A stretch of 64,000 nt of DNA from Rhodospirillaceae bacterium. GTDB taxonomy: Bacteria; Pseudomonadota; Alphaproteobacteria; Reyranellales; Reyranellaceae. The position numbers and the translations under genes were made by a program. Positions 47,744 through 56,187 of this stretch are shown here, piece after piece. How positions within the stretch are numbered: position 1 is the first letter of the stretch; each line of letters begins with the position of its first letter. Location: contig WOUR01000028.1 of the NCBI GenBank assembly GCA_009772935.1, positions 56,174 to 120,173 on the forward strand, read 5' to 3'. The notes under the pieces were generated by a model. It saw only the letters and a list, made by a program, of their open reading frames with translations, did no database searches and had not been told where the DNA came from.

Positions 47744-48798
47744 CAGAAGAAACTCGCTGCTTCCATACCGGAGAGCCGCAGCGCCGGCGGCAGGACGTGC
47801 CAGGTGCGCGGCTTGATGCCCTTGACCGCCTCGGCGATCGCCTTGATGTGGCCCGGCGTCGTGCCGCAGCAGCCGCCGACCACGTTGATCCAGCCGTTCT
47901 TGGCCCAGCCCTGGACCAGCTTGCCCGTCATCTCCGGCGGCTCGTCGTAGGCGCCGAGCTCGTTGGGAAGCCCGGCATTGGGATAGACGCACAGCATGCT
48001 GTCGACCTGCGGGTTCAGCGCCTGCACGTAGGGATGAAGCTCCGTCGCGCCGAAGCTGCAGTTGAGGCCCATGGTGATCGGCTTGGCGTGCCTCACCGAG
48101 TGCCAGAAGGCCTCGACCGTCTGGCCCGACAGGTTGCGGCCGGCAAGGTCGGTCAGGGTCATCGACACCATCACCGGCAGGACCTCGCCGCGCGCCTCGC
48201 CCGCCTCGTCGGCCGCCACGAGGGCCGCCTTGGCGTTCAACGTGTCAAACACCGTCTCGACCAGGATGAAATCGACGCCGCCGTCGAGCAGCCCGTCGAT
48301 CTGCTCGCGGTACATGTCCTTCACCTCGTCGAAGGTGACGGCGCGGAAACCGGGATCGCTGACCTTGGGCGACACCGAGAGAGTCTTGTTGGTCGGCCCC
48401 AGCGCGCCCGCGACGAAGCGCGGCTTGGACGGATCGCGCGCCGTGGCGGCATCGGCGCAGGCGCGCGTGAGCTTCGCCGCGGCGACGTTGATCTCGCGCG
48501 CCATGCCGGTGATGCCGTAGTCGGACAGGCTGATCGAGTTCGAGTTGAAGGTGTTGGTCGCCACGATGTCGGCGCCGGCGTCGAGATAGGCGTTGCAGAT
48601 CTCGCCCACCACGTCCGGGCGCGTCAGGTTCAGAAGGTCGTTGTTGCCCTTCTGGTCGTGATTGAACGTGCGGCCGCCACGGAATCCTTCCTCGTCGAGC
48701 TTGTAGCTCTGGATCATCGAGCCGTAGGGCCCGTCCTTGATCAGTATGCGCTCTGAGCCGATCTCGCGCAGCTGCTCTGCCTTTTCCTGGCGTGTCAT
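47743..48798 (-). CDS. Methionine synthase, N-terminal homocysteine-binding part
   Basis: 351 aa protein with the homocysteine S-methyltransferase module only. The zinc thiolates are Cys in GLNCSFGA and the pair in GGCCGTTP, which activate homocysteine. [19 protein letters not shown] is the family opening. The ATG at 48798 overlaps the metF stop (ATGA) and its own stop overlaps the C-terminal part, so the two halves are made together and presumably bind to form the full enzyme. The longer frame extending to 48984 lies in metF and is not used. Confidence 0.95.
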
Positions 48799-49727
48799 TG
48801 CGGGCGCACTCCCAGCAGGTGGCAGATCGCAAAGGTGAGATCCGCCCGGTTCAGCGTGTAGAAATGGAACTGCTCCACGCCCTCGTCGCGCAGGCGTCGG
48901 CAGAGGTCGCCGGCCACCGTCGCGGCGATCATGCGGCGCGTCTCGAGATCGTCGTCGAGCCCGTCGAACATGCTGGAGAACCACGGCGGCACCTTCGAGC
49001 CGCAGAGCCCGGCGATGCGATTGACGGCCTGGAAGTTCGACACCGGCATGATGCCGGGCACGATCGGCACGTTGATGCCCGCCGCCGCGGCGCGGTCGCG
49101 GAAGCGCAGGAAATCATCGGCCTCGAAGAAGAACTGCGTAATGCAGCGGTCGGCGCCGGCATCGACCTTGGCCTTCAGGTTCTCGAGGTCGGCCTTCTCG
49201 TCGGCCGAGGCCGGATGCTTCTCGGGATAGCCCGCGACGCTGATCTGGAAGTTGCCGATCTTCTTCAGGCCGGTGACCAGCGCCGCCGCATTGGCATAGC
49301 CACCCGGATGCGGCGTGTACTGGCCGCCCATGCCGCCCGGCGGATCGCCGCGCAGGGCCACGATGTGGCGGATGCCTGCATCCCAGTAGGCGCGCGCGAT
49401 GTCGTCGATCTCGCCCTGGGTAGCGGCGACGCAGGTGAGATGGGCCGCGGCATCGATGCCGGTCTCGCTCTTGAGGCGTGCGACCGTGTCATGCGTGCGC
49501 TGGCGGGTCGACCCGCCGGCGCCATAGGTCACCGAGAAGAAGGCGGGATGGAGGGGCGTCAGACGCTTCACCGTCTCCCACAGTATCTGCTCGGCGGCAT
49601 CGGTCCTGGGCGGCGAGAACTCGAAGGACACGGCGAGCCGCTGCGGCGCGCGGGCGGGAAATTCGGTCGCGGTCGCACTCCCAGTGGAGCTTAGGGGATT
49701 GCCGATCGGACCGGTATCGGGACTCAT
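48795..49727 (-). CDS. metF: Methylenetetrahydrofolate reductase
   Basis: 310 aa FAD enzyme reducing methylene-tetrahydrofolate to 5-methyl-tetrahydrofolate, the methyl donor for methionine synthase. SFEFSPPRT includes the catalytic Glu, TYGAGGSTR binds FAD, ALRGDPPGG and QFFFEADDF follow. The first 30 residues are a low-complexity extension rich in Ser, Thr and Pro. It overlaps the regulator gene upstream and metH downstream by 4 bases each, placing it in the middle of a regulator-metF-metH operon. Confidence 0.96.
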   Translation of the reverse strand: MSPDTGPIGNPLSSTGSATATEFPARAPQRLAVSFEFSPPRTDAAEQILWETVKRLTPLHPAFFSVTYGAGGSTRQRTHDTVARLKSETGIDAAAHLTCVAATQGEIDDIARAYWDAGIRHIVALRGDPPGGMGGQYTPHPGGYANAAALVTGLKKIGNFQISVAGYPEKHPASADEKADLENLKAKVDAGADRCITQFFFEADDFLRFRDRAAAAGINVPIVPGIMPVSNFQAVNRIAGLCGSKVPPWFSSMFDGLDDDLETRRMIAATVAGDLCRRLRDEGVEQFHFYTLNRADLTFAICHLLGVRPQ

Positions 49728-50716
49728 CGTGAAACTCCTTGGACGGAAACGGCGCCAGAAACGGCGGTCGGCCGTGGGGCGGCGCGGGCCGGCAGCTCGC
49801 GCTCGCCGCGCCAGATGCCCGTCATCAGGCGGCGGCCGGGAAAGTGGATGGGCTCCAGCGGATTGAGGCCGGCGCTGCGCAGCCAGCCCTGCACCTGGTT
49901 GTCGGCGAATCCCAGATGCACATGCGCGTGCTCGCGCTTCAGCTCGACCAGGTCGTGCGGCGCGAAGTCGACCACGAGGACCGATCCGCCGGGCTTAACG
50001 ACGCGCGCGGCCTCGGCCAACGCCGCGGCGGGATCGTCGGCGTAGTGCAGGACGTGGTGGATCGTGACGACGTCGAAACTGTCGGACTCGAAGGGCAGGG
50101 CGTACATGTCGCCCTGGCGGATATCGGCGTTGTCGATGCCGGCGCGGGCGAGGTTGGCGCGGGCCAGCGCCAGCATCTCGCGGCTCTGGTCGACGCCGAT
50201 CGCCTGCTCGACCTTCGGCGCCAACACCTCAAGCAGGCGGCCGGTGCCCGTGCCGACATCGAGCAGCCGGCGGGCACCGAGGGGCAGGTGATGGCTGAGC
50301 GCCCGCTCGATCTCGCGATCGGCGACGTGCAGGGCGCGCAGTTCGTCCCAACGCTGGGCATTGTCGCGGAAGAAGCGCGCAGCGGCGGTCTGACGGCGTT
50401 GCTGGACGGCATCCAGCCGGGCACGGTCGGTTGCAATCCGCGGATGCTTGGGGTCGAGCCGGCGCACGAATTCACGCACCAGGGCGGCATCCTCTCCGCC
50501 GCTGGTCAGCCGGAAGCGGGTGAACTGGGCTTCGCGGAAACGCTCCAGCAGACCCGCCTCGACCAGCAGTTTCAGGTGCCGGGAGACGCGCGGCTGACTC
50601 TGCCCCAGCACGTTCACGTAGTCGCTGACGGTCAGGTCCTCGCGGGCGGCCAAGGCCAGGATGCGAAGCCTGGTGTCTTCGGCAGCGGCCCGCAGCAGGG
50701 TGAGGAGATGTTCCAT
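49724..50716 (-). CDS. ArsR-type regulator fused to SAM-dependent methyltransferase
   Basis: 330 aa two-domain protein. An ArsR winged helix (about 1-90: AAAEDTRLRILALA, LGQSQPRVSRHLKLLVEAG) precedes a class I methyltransferase (about 145-260) with motif I LLDVGTGTGRLLE and later VVTIHHVLHYADDP and VVKPGGSVLVVDF. It heads the metF-metH operon with 4-base overlap, so it probably senses SAM or S-adenosylhomocysteine and adjusts methionine regeneration; similar ArsR-methyltransferase fusions near metF or metH occur in other proteobacteria. An AT-rich dyad lies directly upstream. Catalysis itself is unproven. Confidence 0.9.
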   Translation of the reverse strand: MEHLLTLLRAAAEDTRLRILALAAREDLTVSDYVNVLGQSQPRVSRHLKLLVEAGLLERFREAQFTRFRLTSGGEDAALVREFVRRLDPKHPRIATDRARLDAVQQRRQTAAARFFRDNAQRWDELRALHVADREIERALSHHLPLGARRLLDVGTGTGRLLEVLAPKVEQAIGVDQSREMLALARANLARAGIDNADIRQGDMYALPFESDSFDVVTIHHVLHYADDPAAALAEAARVVKPGGSVLVVDFAPHDLVELKREHAHVHLGFADNQVQGWLRSAGLNPLEPIHFPGRRLMTGIWRGERELPARAAPRPTAVSGAVSVQGVSR

Positions 50717-50726
50717 GCAGAGAATG

Positions 50727-50746
50727 ATATAAGCATATCTTTATGT
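50727..50746. promoter_or_regulatory. AT-rich dyad upstream of the metF/metH operon
   Basis: ATATAAGCATATCTTTATGT has ATAA...ATAT...TTAT symmetry around a central ATAT, 11 bases upstream of the regulator ATG (50716) and in a strongly AT-rich patch of otherwise GC-rich DNA. It is the obvious operator candidate for the ArsR-methyltransferase protein. It also lies near possible -10/-35 elements for the operon. Confidence 0.6.
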
Positions 50747-50943
50747 ATACAAGGCCTTGTTTGCCGCTTCCGGGCGGCACAGACCCAGAAACAAAGGATA
50801 CGGGCCACCGGGATGGCGGCCCCGGAATTGCTTTAAGATCACGGCCCCGGTATGCAACACTCCCAGCGATGCGGCGAATGAACGTCGTGTCACGCTTTTT
50901 GGCCCGGCGTCCCGGGTCAGCGGATGATCCGGGGTCAGCGTCG

Positions 50944-51747
50944 ATGATCGGTGTGACGAGAGCCTTTGCTGCCAGCATTCGCCGCTCGATGGTCGCGGTC
51001 GCCCTTGCCGGAACGGTCGTCGGAGGCTGTGCGTCCGGCGATACCGGTGCCGCCGAAGTGTGGGATCCGCTGGAAACCCCGAACCGTTTCATTTTCTCGA
51101 TCAATCGCGCCGTCGATGTCATTGCCTTCCGCCCTCTGGCGGTCATGTACCGCGACCTCGTGCCCGAGCGGGCCCAGACCGGCGTGCGCAACGTCCTCGA
51201 CAATCTCGGCGAGCCGGTGACGGCCATCAACGAGGTGTTCCAGGGCGATCCGAACCGTGCCGCGACGACGATGGCGCGCTTCCTGGTGAATTCGACCATC
51301 GGCGTCGCCGGCATCTTCGACGTGGCCTCGAGCTTCGGACTCGAGCGCACCAAGGAGGATTTCGGCAAGACGATCGGCCTGTGGGCGGGCGTCGAACCGG
51401 AGAATGGCGGCTTTTATCTCATGCTGCCGGCCTATGGCCCGTCCAATGCACGCGACGGTACCGGCCTCATGATGGATTATCTGGTCGATCCGTTCCGCAT
51501 TCTGACCTTCAATCTCGCCATCGACTGGGACGTCTGGCAGATCGGGCGTTACGGCATGAATGCCGTCGATTATCGGTCGCGCACCATTTTCGCGCTGGAC
51601 GACCTCGAGAAGAACAGCGTCGATTACTATGCGGCGCTGCGTTCGGCCTACACCCAGAACCGTGCCGACCAGATTCGCGAGAAGCGCGAGAAAACCAACG
51701 CCCGCGGCGAACTCGAGCGTCGCGACAACCTGGCACTGGTCCGCTAG
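50944..51747 (+). CDS. mlaA: MlaA (VacJ) outer-membrane lipoprotein
   Basis: About 267 aa. A signal sequence with lipobox VVGGCAS precedes DPLETPNRFIFSINRAVDVI, the MlaA hallmark, and the conserved GLWAGVEPENGGFYLMLPAYGPSN loop. MlaA sits in the outer membrane with porins and removes misplaced phospholipids, passing them to MlaC. Upstream in-frame ATGs at 50869 and 50878 would add a weakly conserved stretch; 50944 gives the cleaner signal peptide. mlaC follows 81 bases later. The MlaFEDB ABC complex is not in the window. Confidence 0.94.
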   Translation: MIGVTRAFAASIRRSMVAVALAGTVVGGCASGDTGAAEVWDPLETPNRFIFSINRAVDVIAFRPLAVMYRDLVPERAQTGVRNVLDNLGEPVTAINEVFQGDPNRAATTMARFLVNSTIGVAGIFDVASSFGLERTKEDFGKTIGLWAGVEPENGGFYLMLPAYGPSNARDGTGLMMDYLVDPFRILTFNLAIDWDVWQIGRYGMNAVDYRSRTIFALDDLEKNSVDYYAALRSAYTQNRADQIREKREKTNARGELERRDNLALVR

Positions 51748-51828
51748 GGCAACGCGCCCGGTGGAGGGTGCGTTGACCGGTCGTCCGCGCTAGAACGCTT
51801 CCCCCAAATCTCGTCATAGGAGTGCACG

Positions 51829-52425
51829 GTGCCGAAGCTCGCCTGTCGTCGTGTCGTGTTGCAGTTCGTGGCCGCGGCCGCGATGTTCATCGCCGTGCCC
51901 ATGGTCGGGCCGGCCGTTGCCGCCGATCCCGCTCAGATCGTGCAGAACACCGCGCAGCAGGTCATCGAGATCGTGAAGACCAAGACCGGCACCGATCGCC
52001 AGGCGGCAATCCTGGGGATTCTCCAGGCCAACTTCGACATGCCCGCCATGGCACGTGCGGCGCTGGGCACCCACTGGAACCAGGCGACCGAGCAGGAGCG
52101 CGCGCGGTTCGTCAAGGCCGTCGCCACCGCCGAGGCCAAGGCCTACAGCGAGCGCTTCGGCCAGTATGGCGGCCAGACCCTGACCATCGGCAAGGTCACG
52201 CCGCGCGCCAACGGCGCGACCATCGTCGACAGCCGTCTGAACCAGACGAGTGGCCAGCCGATCAAGCTCGAGTGGGAGGTCCGCGGCGACCGCATCACCG
52301 ACGTGAAGGTCGAGGGCGTCAGCATGGTCATGACTAGACGTTCGGATTTCAATTCCTACATCCAGAATCATGGCGGCAAGGTCGAGCCGCTGGTCAGCGA
52401 GCTGGAAGCCCGGGCCGCGCGCTGA
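51829..52425 (+). CDS. mlaC: MlaC/Ttg2D-type periplasmic phospholipid carrier
   Basis: 198 aa. A signal peptide (LQFVAAAAMFIAVPMVGPAVA, cleavage after AVA) precedes the MlaC fold, with FDMPAMARAALGTHWNQATEQE, the FVKAVATAEAKAYSERFGQY helix and VEGVSMVMTRRSDFNS, all family features. It carries phospholipids between MlaA and the inner-membrane Mla complex. The start is GTG with AGGAG 8 bases upstream. It runs with mlaA and is probably co-transcribed; cysE follows 110 bases on. Confidence 0.93.
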   Translation: MPKLACRRVVLQFVAAAAMFIAVPMVGPAVAADPAQIVQNTAQQVIEIVKTKTGTDRQAAILGILQANFDMPAMARAALGTHWNQATEQERARFVKAVATAEAKAYSERFGQYGGQTLTIGKVTPRANGATIVDSRLNQTSGQPIKLEWEVRGDRITDVKVEGVSMVMTRRSDFNSYIQNHGGKVEPLVSELEARAAR

Positions 52426-52535
52426 AGCCGCGAATTGAACCTGCAGGCCGGTCGGCGTAGTCTTTCCTCATGGGAGGCGCGTCGATCGCGTTCGCGGGCG
52501 TCGCAGGGGACGAGAGCGGAGCGGAGGAGAGCGCC

Positions 52536-53360
52536 ATGGATAGCGCATTTGCCAAGAACCCGGCCGAGCTGCGGTTCTCTGATCTGAGGGCGGTCGATCC
52601 GGTCTGGGACCGGATTCGCGAGGCGGCCCATTCGGCGGCGGCCGCCGAGCCGGTGCTGGCCGGAACGCTCCATGCCACGATCCTGAGCCAGCCCCGCTTC
52701 GAGAACGCTCTCAGCTATCACCTCGCGCGGCTCGTCGGCACGACCGAGGTGCCGGCCGCGCTGATCCGCCAGACATTCGACGAGGCCCTCGCGGCCGATC
52801 CCGACATCGGCCTTGCGGCGCGCGCCGACATCGTGGCGGTGGCCGACCGCGACCCGGCCTGCACCTCCCATCTCGATCCGCTGCTCTGGTTCAAGGGCTA
52901 TCATGCGCTGCAGACCTACCGGGCCTCGCACTGGCTGTGGACGCAGGGGCGGCGCACGCTCGCGCACTTTCTGCAGAGCCGGTCGAGCTCGCTGTTCGGC
53001 CTCGACATCCATCCCGGCGCGGTGATCGGCAAGAGCATCTTCATCGACCACGGCACCGGTGTGGTGATCGGCGAGACCGCCGTCGTCGAGGACGGCGTCT
53101 CCATGCTGCACGGCGTCACCCTGGGCGGCACCGGCAAGGAACGCGGCGACCGCCATCCCAAGGTGCGCCGCGGCGTGCTGTTGGGGGCCGGCGCCAAGGT
53201 GCTGGGCAATATCGAGATCGGCGCCTGTGCCAAGATCGCGGCCGGCAGCGTCGTGCTCGACCCGGTCCCGGCCGGCTGCACCGCCGCCGGTGTCCCCGCC
53301 CGCATCATCGGCTGCGTCGACGTGCCGGAACCGGCCCTCGACATGGATCACCGTATCTAG
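52536..53360 (+). CDS. cysE: Serine O-acetyltransferase
   Basis: Makes O-acetylserine from serine and acetyl-CoA, first step of cysteine synthesis. 274 aa, normal length. An N-terminal helical domain is followed by a left-handed beta-helix of hexapeptide repeats (GLDIHPGAVIGKSIFIDHGTG..., residues about 170-245) with catalytic His in IDHGTG and Asp-His in the earlier TSHLDPL. The ATG at 52536 has GGAGGAGAG before it, so the 22-residue upstream extension is rejected. cysK is not in the window. Confidence 0.95.
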   Translation: MDSAFAKNPAELRFSDLRAVDPVWDRIREAAHSAAAAEPVLAGTLHATILSQPRFENALSYHLARLVGTTEVPAALIRQTFDEALAADPDIGLAARADIVAVADRDPACTSHLDPLLWFKGYHALQTYRASHWLWTQGRRTLAHFLQSRSSSLFGLDIHPGAVIGKSIFIDHGTGVVIGETAVVEDGVSMLHGVTLGGTGKERGDRHPKVRRGVLLGAGAKVLGNIEIGACAKIAAGSVVLDPVPAGCTAAGVPARIIGCVDVPEPALDMDHRI

Positions 53361-53435
53361 AAGCCGCCGCCGTGGTCGACGACACGGCGAGAGCGCCTGT
53401 CCCGGCCGTCCATGATCGGACGAAGGGATCAAGAC

Positions 53436-54260
53436 ATGCGCCATAAGTTCCGGGGTCTCGCGCTCCATCTCTGGACAGTCGACACGACACCGTTCGAACG
53501 AGCCATTGCCGCGGCAAAGGAAGGCGGCTTCGACGCGGTCGAGTTGCGCCGCGTCGATTTCATGCGGGCGCGGGAGCGTGGCCTGTCGAACACCGAATTG
53601 CTGGGCCGCGTGCGCGCGAACGGACTGCCGGTCAGTGCGGTCGGCTGCGAGTACGGCTGGACCTTCGCCGCGCCCGAGGATCGGGAGCGCCTGTTCGCCT
53701 CGCTGGAAGAGGCCTGCGAGAGGGCCGTCACGCTCGATTGCGCGACGGTGATGAGCGGGATCGGTCCGGGCAACGCATCGCTCGACGAGGCGGTGGCGAA
53801 CGTCCGCCACGCCGGCGAGATCGTGGCGCGCCACGGCCTTCGGCTCGCGCTGGAGTACCAGTTCCAGCATCCGATCGTGAGCCGACTGGAAATCCTGCGC
53901 GAGCTGATCGCCAAGGCTGGACAGAAGAGCGTCGGCCTGCTGCTCGACGCCTATCACCTGCAGCGCGGCGGTCGTCCCGGCCGCGGCTTCGAGGAAGTGC
54001 CGGCCGCCGAGATCTTCTACGTTCAGTACAGCGACGTGCCCAATGCGCCGCCCAACGCCGCGCCGCCGGTCGATCGCCTGCCGCCGGGGCAGGGCGTGGT
54101 GCGCTGGAACGACATGTTCCAGCTGCTCGCGGCCAAGGGCTACGAGGGCTGGGTGAGCTACGAAGCTCCCAACCCGGTTCACTGGGCGCAGCCCGCCGTC
54201 GATGTCGCGCGCGAGGGCGCCAAGGCGACGCGGCGCACGATGGAGATCGCCTTCGCCTGA
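53436..54260 (+). CDS. Sugar phosphate isomerase/epimerase-type TIM-barrel protein
   Basis: 274 aa AP-endonuclease-2-like TIM barrel (xylose isomerase superfamily). GLALHLWTVDTTPFERAIAAAKEGGFDAVELR opens it; metal ligands are likely Glu in LALEYQFQH, Asp and His in LLLDAYHLQRGG, and Glu in WVSYEAPNP. Such enzymes epimerise sugars or process inositols and hydroxypyruvate. Substrate unknown. GAAGGGA precedes the ATG at 53436. It stands between cysE and a hypothetical membrane protein. Confidence 0.87.
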   Translation: MRHKFRGLALHLWTVDTTPFERAIAAAKEGGFDAVELRRVDFMRARERGLSNTELLGRVRANGLPVSAVGCEYGWTFAAPEDRERLFASLEEACERAVTLDCATVMSGIGPGNASLDEAVANVRHAGEIVARHGLRLALEYQFQHPIVSRLEILRELIAKAGQKSVGLLLDAYHLQRGGRPGRGFEEVPAAEIFYVQYSDVPNAPPNAAPPVDRLPPGQGVVRWNDMFQLLAAKGYEGWVSYEAPNPVHWAQPAVDVAREGAKATRRTMEIAFA

Positions 54261-54319
54261 GCCGCCTGCGACCAGCGGCGGGATGGATGGCGCGGGCCGG
54301 AAGCGCTACGTGTTCAACC

Positions 54320-55012
54320 ATGGCGCAGAAGAAGAAGTCCCCGAGCAAGCCCCGGAAGAGCGCCTCTTCCGGCACCAGGCCACCTTCTTCCGGCACCAAA
54401 TCGAGAGCGCGCGAGCAGACGCCCAGGGCCTCCGGGCCGAAGCCCCTGCCGCCGCCGACCACGACCCTGCAGCAGGAACTGCGCATGATGGCGCGCAGCG
54501 GCGCGCAGTCGCTGCAGAGCCTGATCGTCTTCCTCGCGGTGCTGGTTGTGATTGCGGGCGTTGGCATTGGTGCCTGGGCGAGCCGGCCGGTGCCGGTCTA
54601 TGCGTCGGAGGAACAGAAGGCCGGCTCTCCCTTCGACGCGACGTTCACGGCGGAAAACCGGAGTCCGTGGTTTGCGATGAAAGGCCTGAAATTCGCCTGC
54701 GTGCTCGACCATGTGCGCGCCTCGGGCCGGGAACCCACTCTCGTCGAGGCGACCGACGTGCGCTTTCCGGCGGGCTCGGCCGGCGAGCTGAAGCCCGGCG
54801 AGCAGGCGACCTTCAGGTGTCCCTTCCGTGCCCTGTTCGGCCTGCCGCCGATGAACGAGGACTACGGCGTGGTGCAGCGCTCGCAGATCTACTTCCACGC
54901 CTCCTACGATCTGCCGTTCATCGGCGCGATCCGCCTCAGCGACAACAGCGCGCCCTTCGTCCTCAACACGAGGCTCCTGCCGCCCCGGTGGACGAACAGG
55001 CCGGACGGTTAG
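54320..55012 (+). CDS. Hypothetical single-helix membrane protein
   Basis: 230 aa, not assigned to a family. The first 50 residues are low-complexity and basic (PSKPRKSASSGTRPPSSGTK), then one transmembrane helix (about 68-90, SLIVFLAVLVVIAGVGIGAW) and a folded external domain of strands with two Cys (FACVLDHV, FRCPFRALFGLPP). The layout suggests an inner-membrane protein with a cytoplasmic basic tail and a periplasmic domain. Start ATG at 54320. Its TAG overlaps the stop of the convergent, broken FAD oxidoreductase gene by four bases. Confidence 0.75.
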   Translation: MAQKKKSPSKPRKSASSGTRPPSSGTKSRAREQTPRASGPKPLPPPTTTLQQELRMMARSGAQSLQSLIVFLAVLVVIAGVGIGAWASRPVPVYASEEQKAGSPFDATFTAENRSPWFAMKGLKFACVLDHVRASGREPTLVEATDVRFPAGSAGELKPGEQATFRCPFRALFGLPPMNEDYGVVQRSQIYFHASYDLPFIGAIRLSDNSAPFVLNTRLLPPRWTNRPDG

Positions 55013-56109
55013 CGCAGGCCCGCAAATGCATTGAGGCGGCGCGGATCGAAGTGCCTCAGCGGGAAGTGACCCGTCGCGCCGTCGAGGATCAGTTCGGCCA
55101 TCGCCTCGCCTGTCGCGGGTGCGTTGAGCATGCCCCAGACGCCGTGGCCGGTCGCCACCCAGGCATTGTCGACCCCCGGCACGGCGCCGATCAGCGGCAA
55201 GCCGTCCTCGGTGACGGGACGGAAGCAGGCCTGGCGCGCGACGATGGGCGCCGAGGCGAGGGCAGGGGACACGGTGCGGCACAGCGCCTCGAGCCGTTCA
55301 TGTGCGCCCTCGTCGCCCGCGACCTCGGCGGGATCGATCGGCAGCGATGCGGTGCTCGAGACTGCGCAGGCCCAGACGGTGCCGTCGGCGCGCGCGAAGA
55401 TCTCCGGTGTCAGCGTCTCGCCACCCGCCTCCTCGTATTCCAGGAACAGGGCCTCGGCCGGTACCGCATCGCCGGTGCGGAAGACGAGACTATGGCCCTT
55501 GAAGCCGTACACGGCGGGCAGCGGCAGCCAGCGCGAGGCGAGGATGGACCAAGGGCCCATTGCGATGACTACGCCGTGGCCCTCGATGGTTTCGCCGCCT
55601 TCGAGTGTGACGCCACCGATCGCGCCGGACGCGCTCTTCATCAATCCCGTGACCATCCCGTGACGCAGCTCGGCGCCGTTTGCCTCCGCTCCGCGCATCA
55701 ACCCGGTAGTGAAGGCCTGTGGCTCGACCAGCGCCGTCGTCTGCGGTGAGCCGATTTGGCCGGTCAGGGTCACGTCGGAGGATAGCCACGGCCGCGCGGC
55801 GGTCCCGTGCCCGCGCCGACCCTCCGCGGCGTGCCCTGCAAAGGTCGTGAGCCGTCTGTAGCCCCAAGGATTGCCGAGCTCCTAGGCAAGGCTCGCATGC
55901 AGGGCGAAGCTGCGCCGCGCCAGTCGGTCGAGGGCCGTGCCACGGCACCAGTCGAGTGCCAGGAAGCCGCCCGACTTGCCGGAGGCCGCGCCCCCGACTT
56001 CATGCCGCTCGACCACGACCGCCCGCGCGCCACGCCGGCTGAGGAACCAGGCGATCGCGGCACCGATGGCGCCGCCGCCGCAGATCACGATCCGCTTCTC
56101 GCTGCTCAT
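55009..56109 (-). pseudogene. DAO-type FAD oxidoreductase interrupted by an in-frame amber codon
   Basis: The minus frame from the ATG at 56109 codes for a D-amino-acid-oxidase/glycine-oxidase-type enzyme of about 366 residues. The Rossmann motif VICGGGAIGAAIAWFLSRRG and GGAASGKSGG lie in residues 7-50; VEPQAFTTGL and the C-terminal VATGHGVWGMLNAPATGEAMAE belong to the FAD-binding and closing parts. After codon 75 (...FALHASLA) a TAG at 55882-55884 interrupts, and the same frame continues immediately with ELGNPWGYRRLT. No frameshift is needed. Either a true pseudogene, a sequencing error, or a readthrough case. Substrate unknown. Confidence 0.85.
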
Positions 56110-56187
56110 GTCCGATCAACCCACGGCGCCACTGGAGGCTGCGTCGCTGGTGCAATATGTTCGAGGAAAGTTCAGGGGGAAGCGTAC

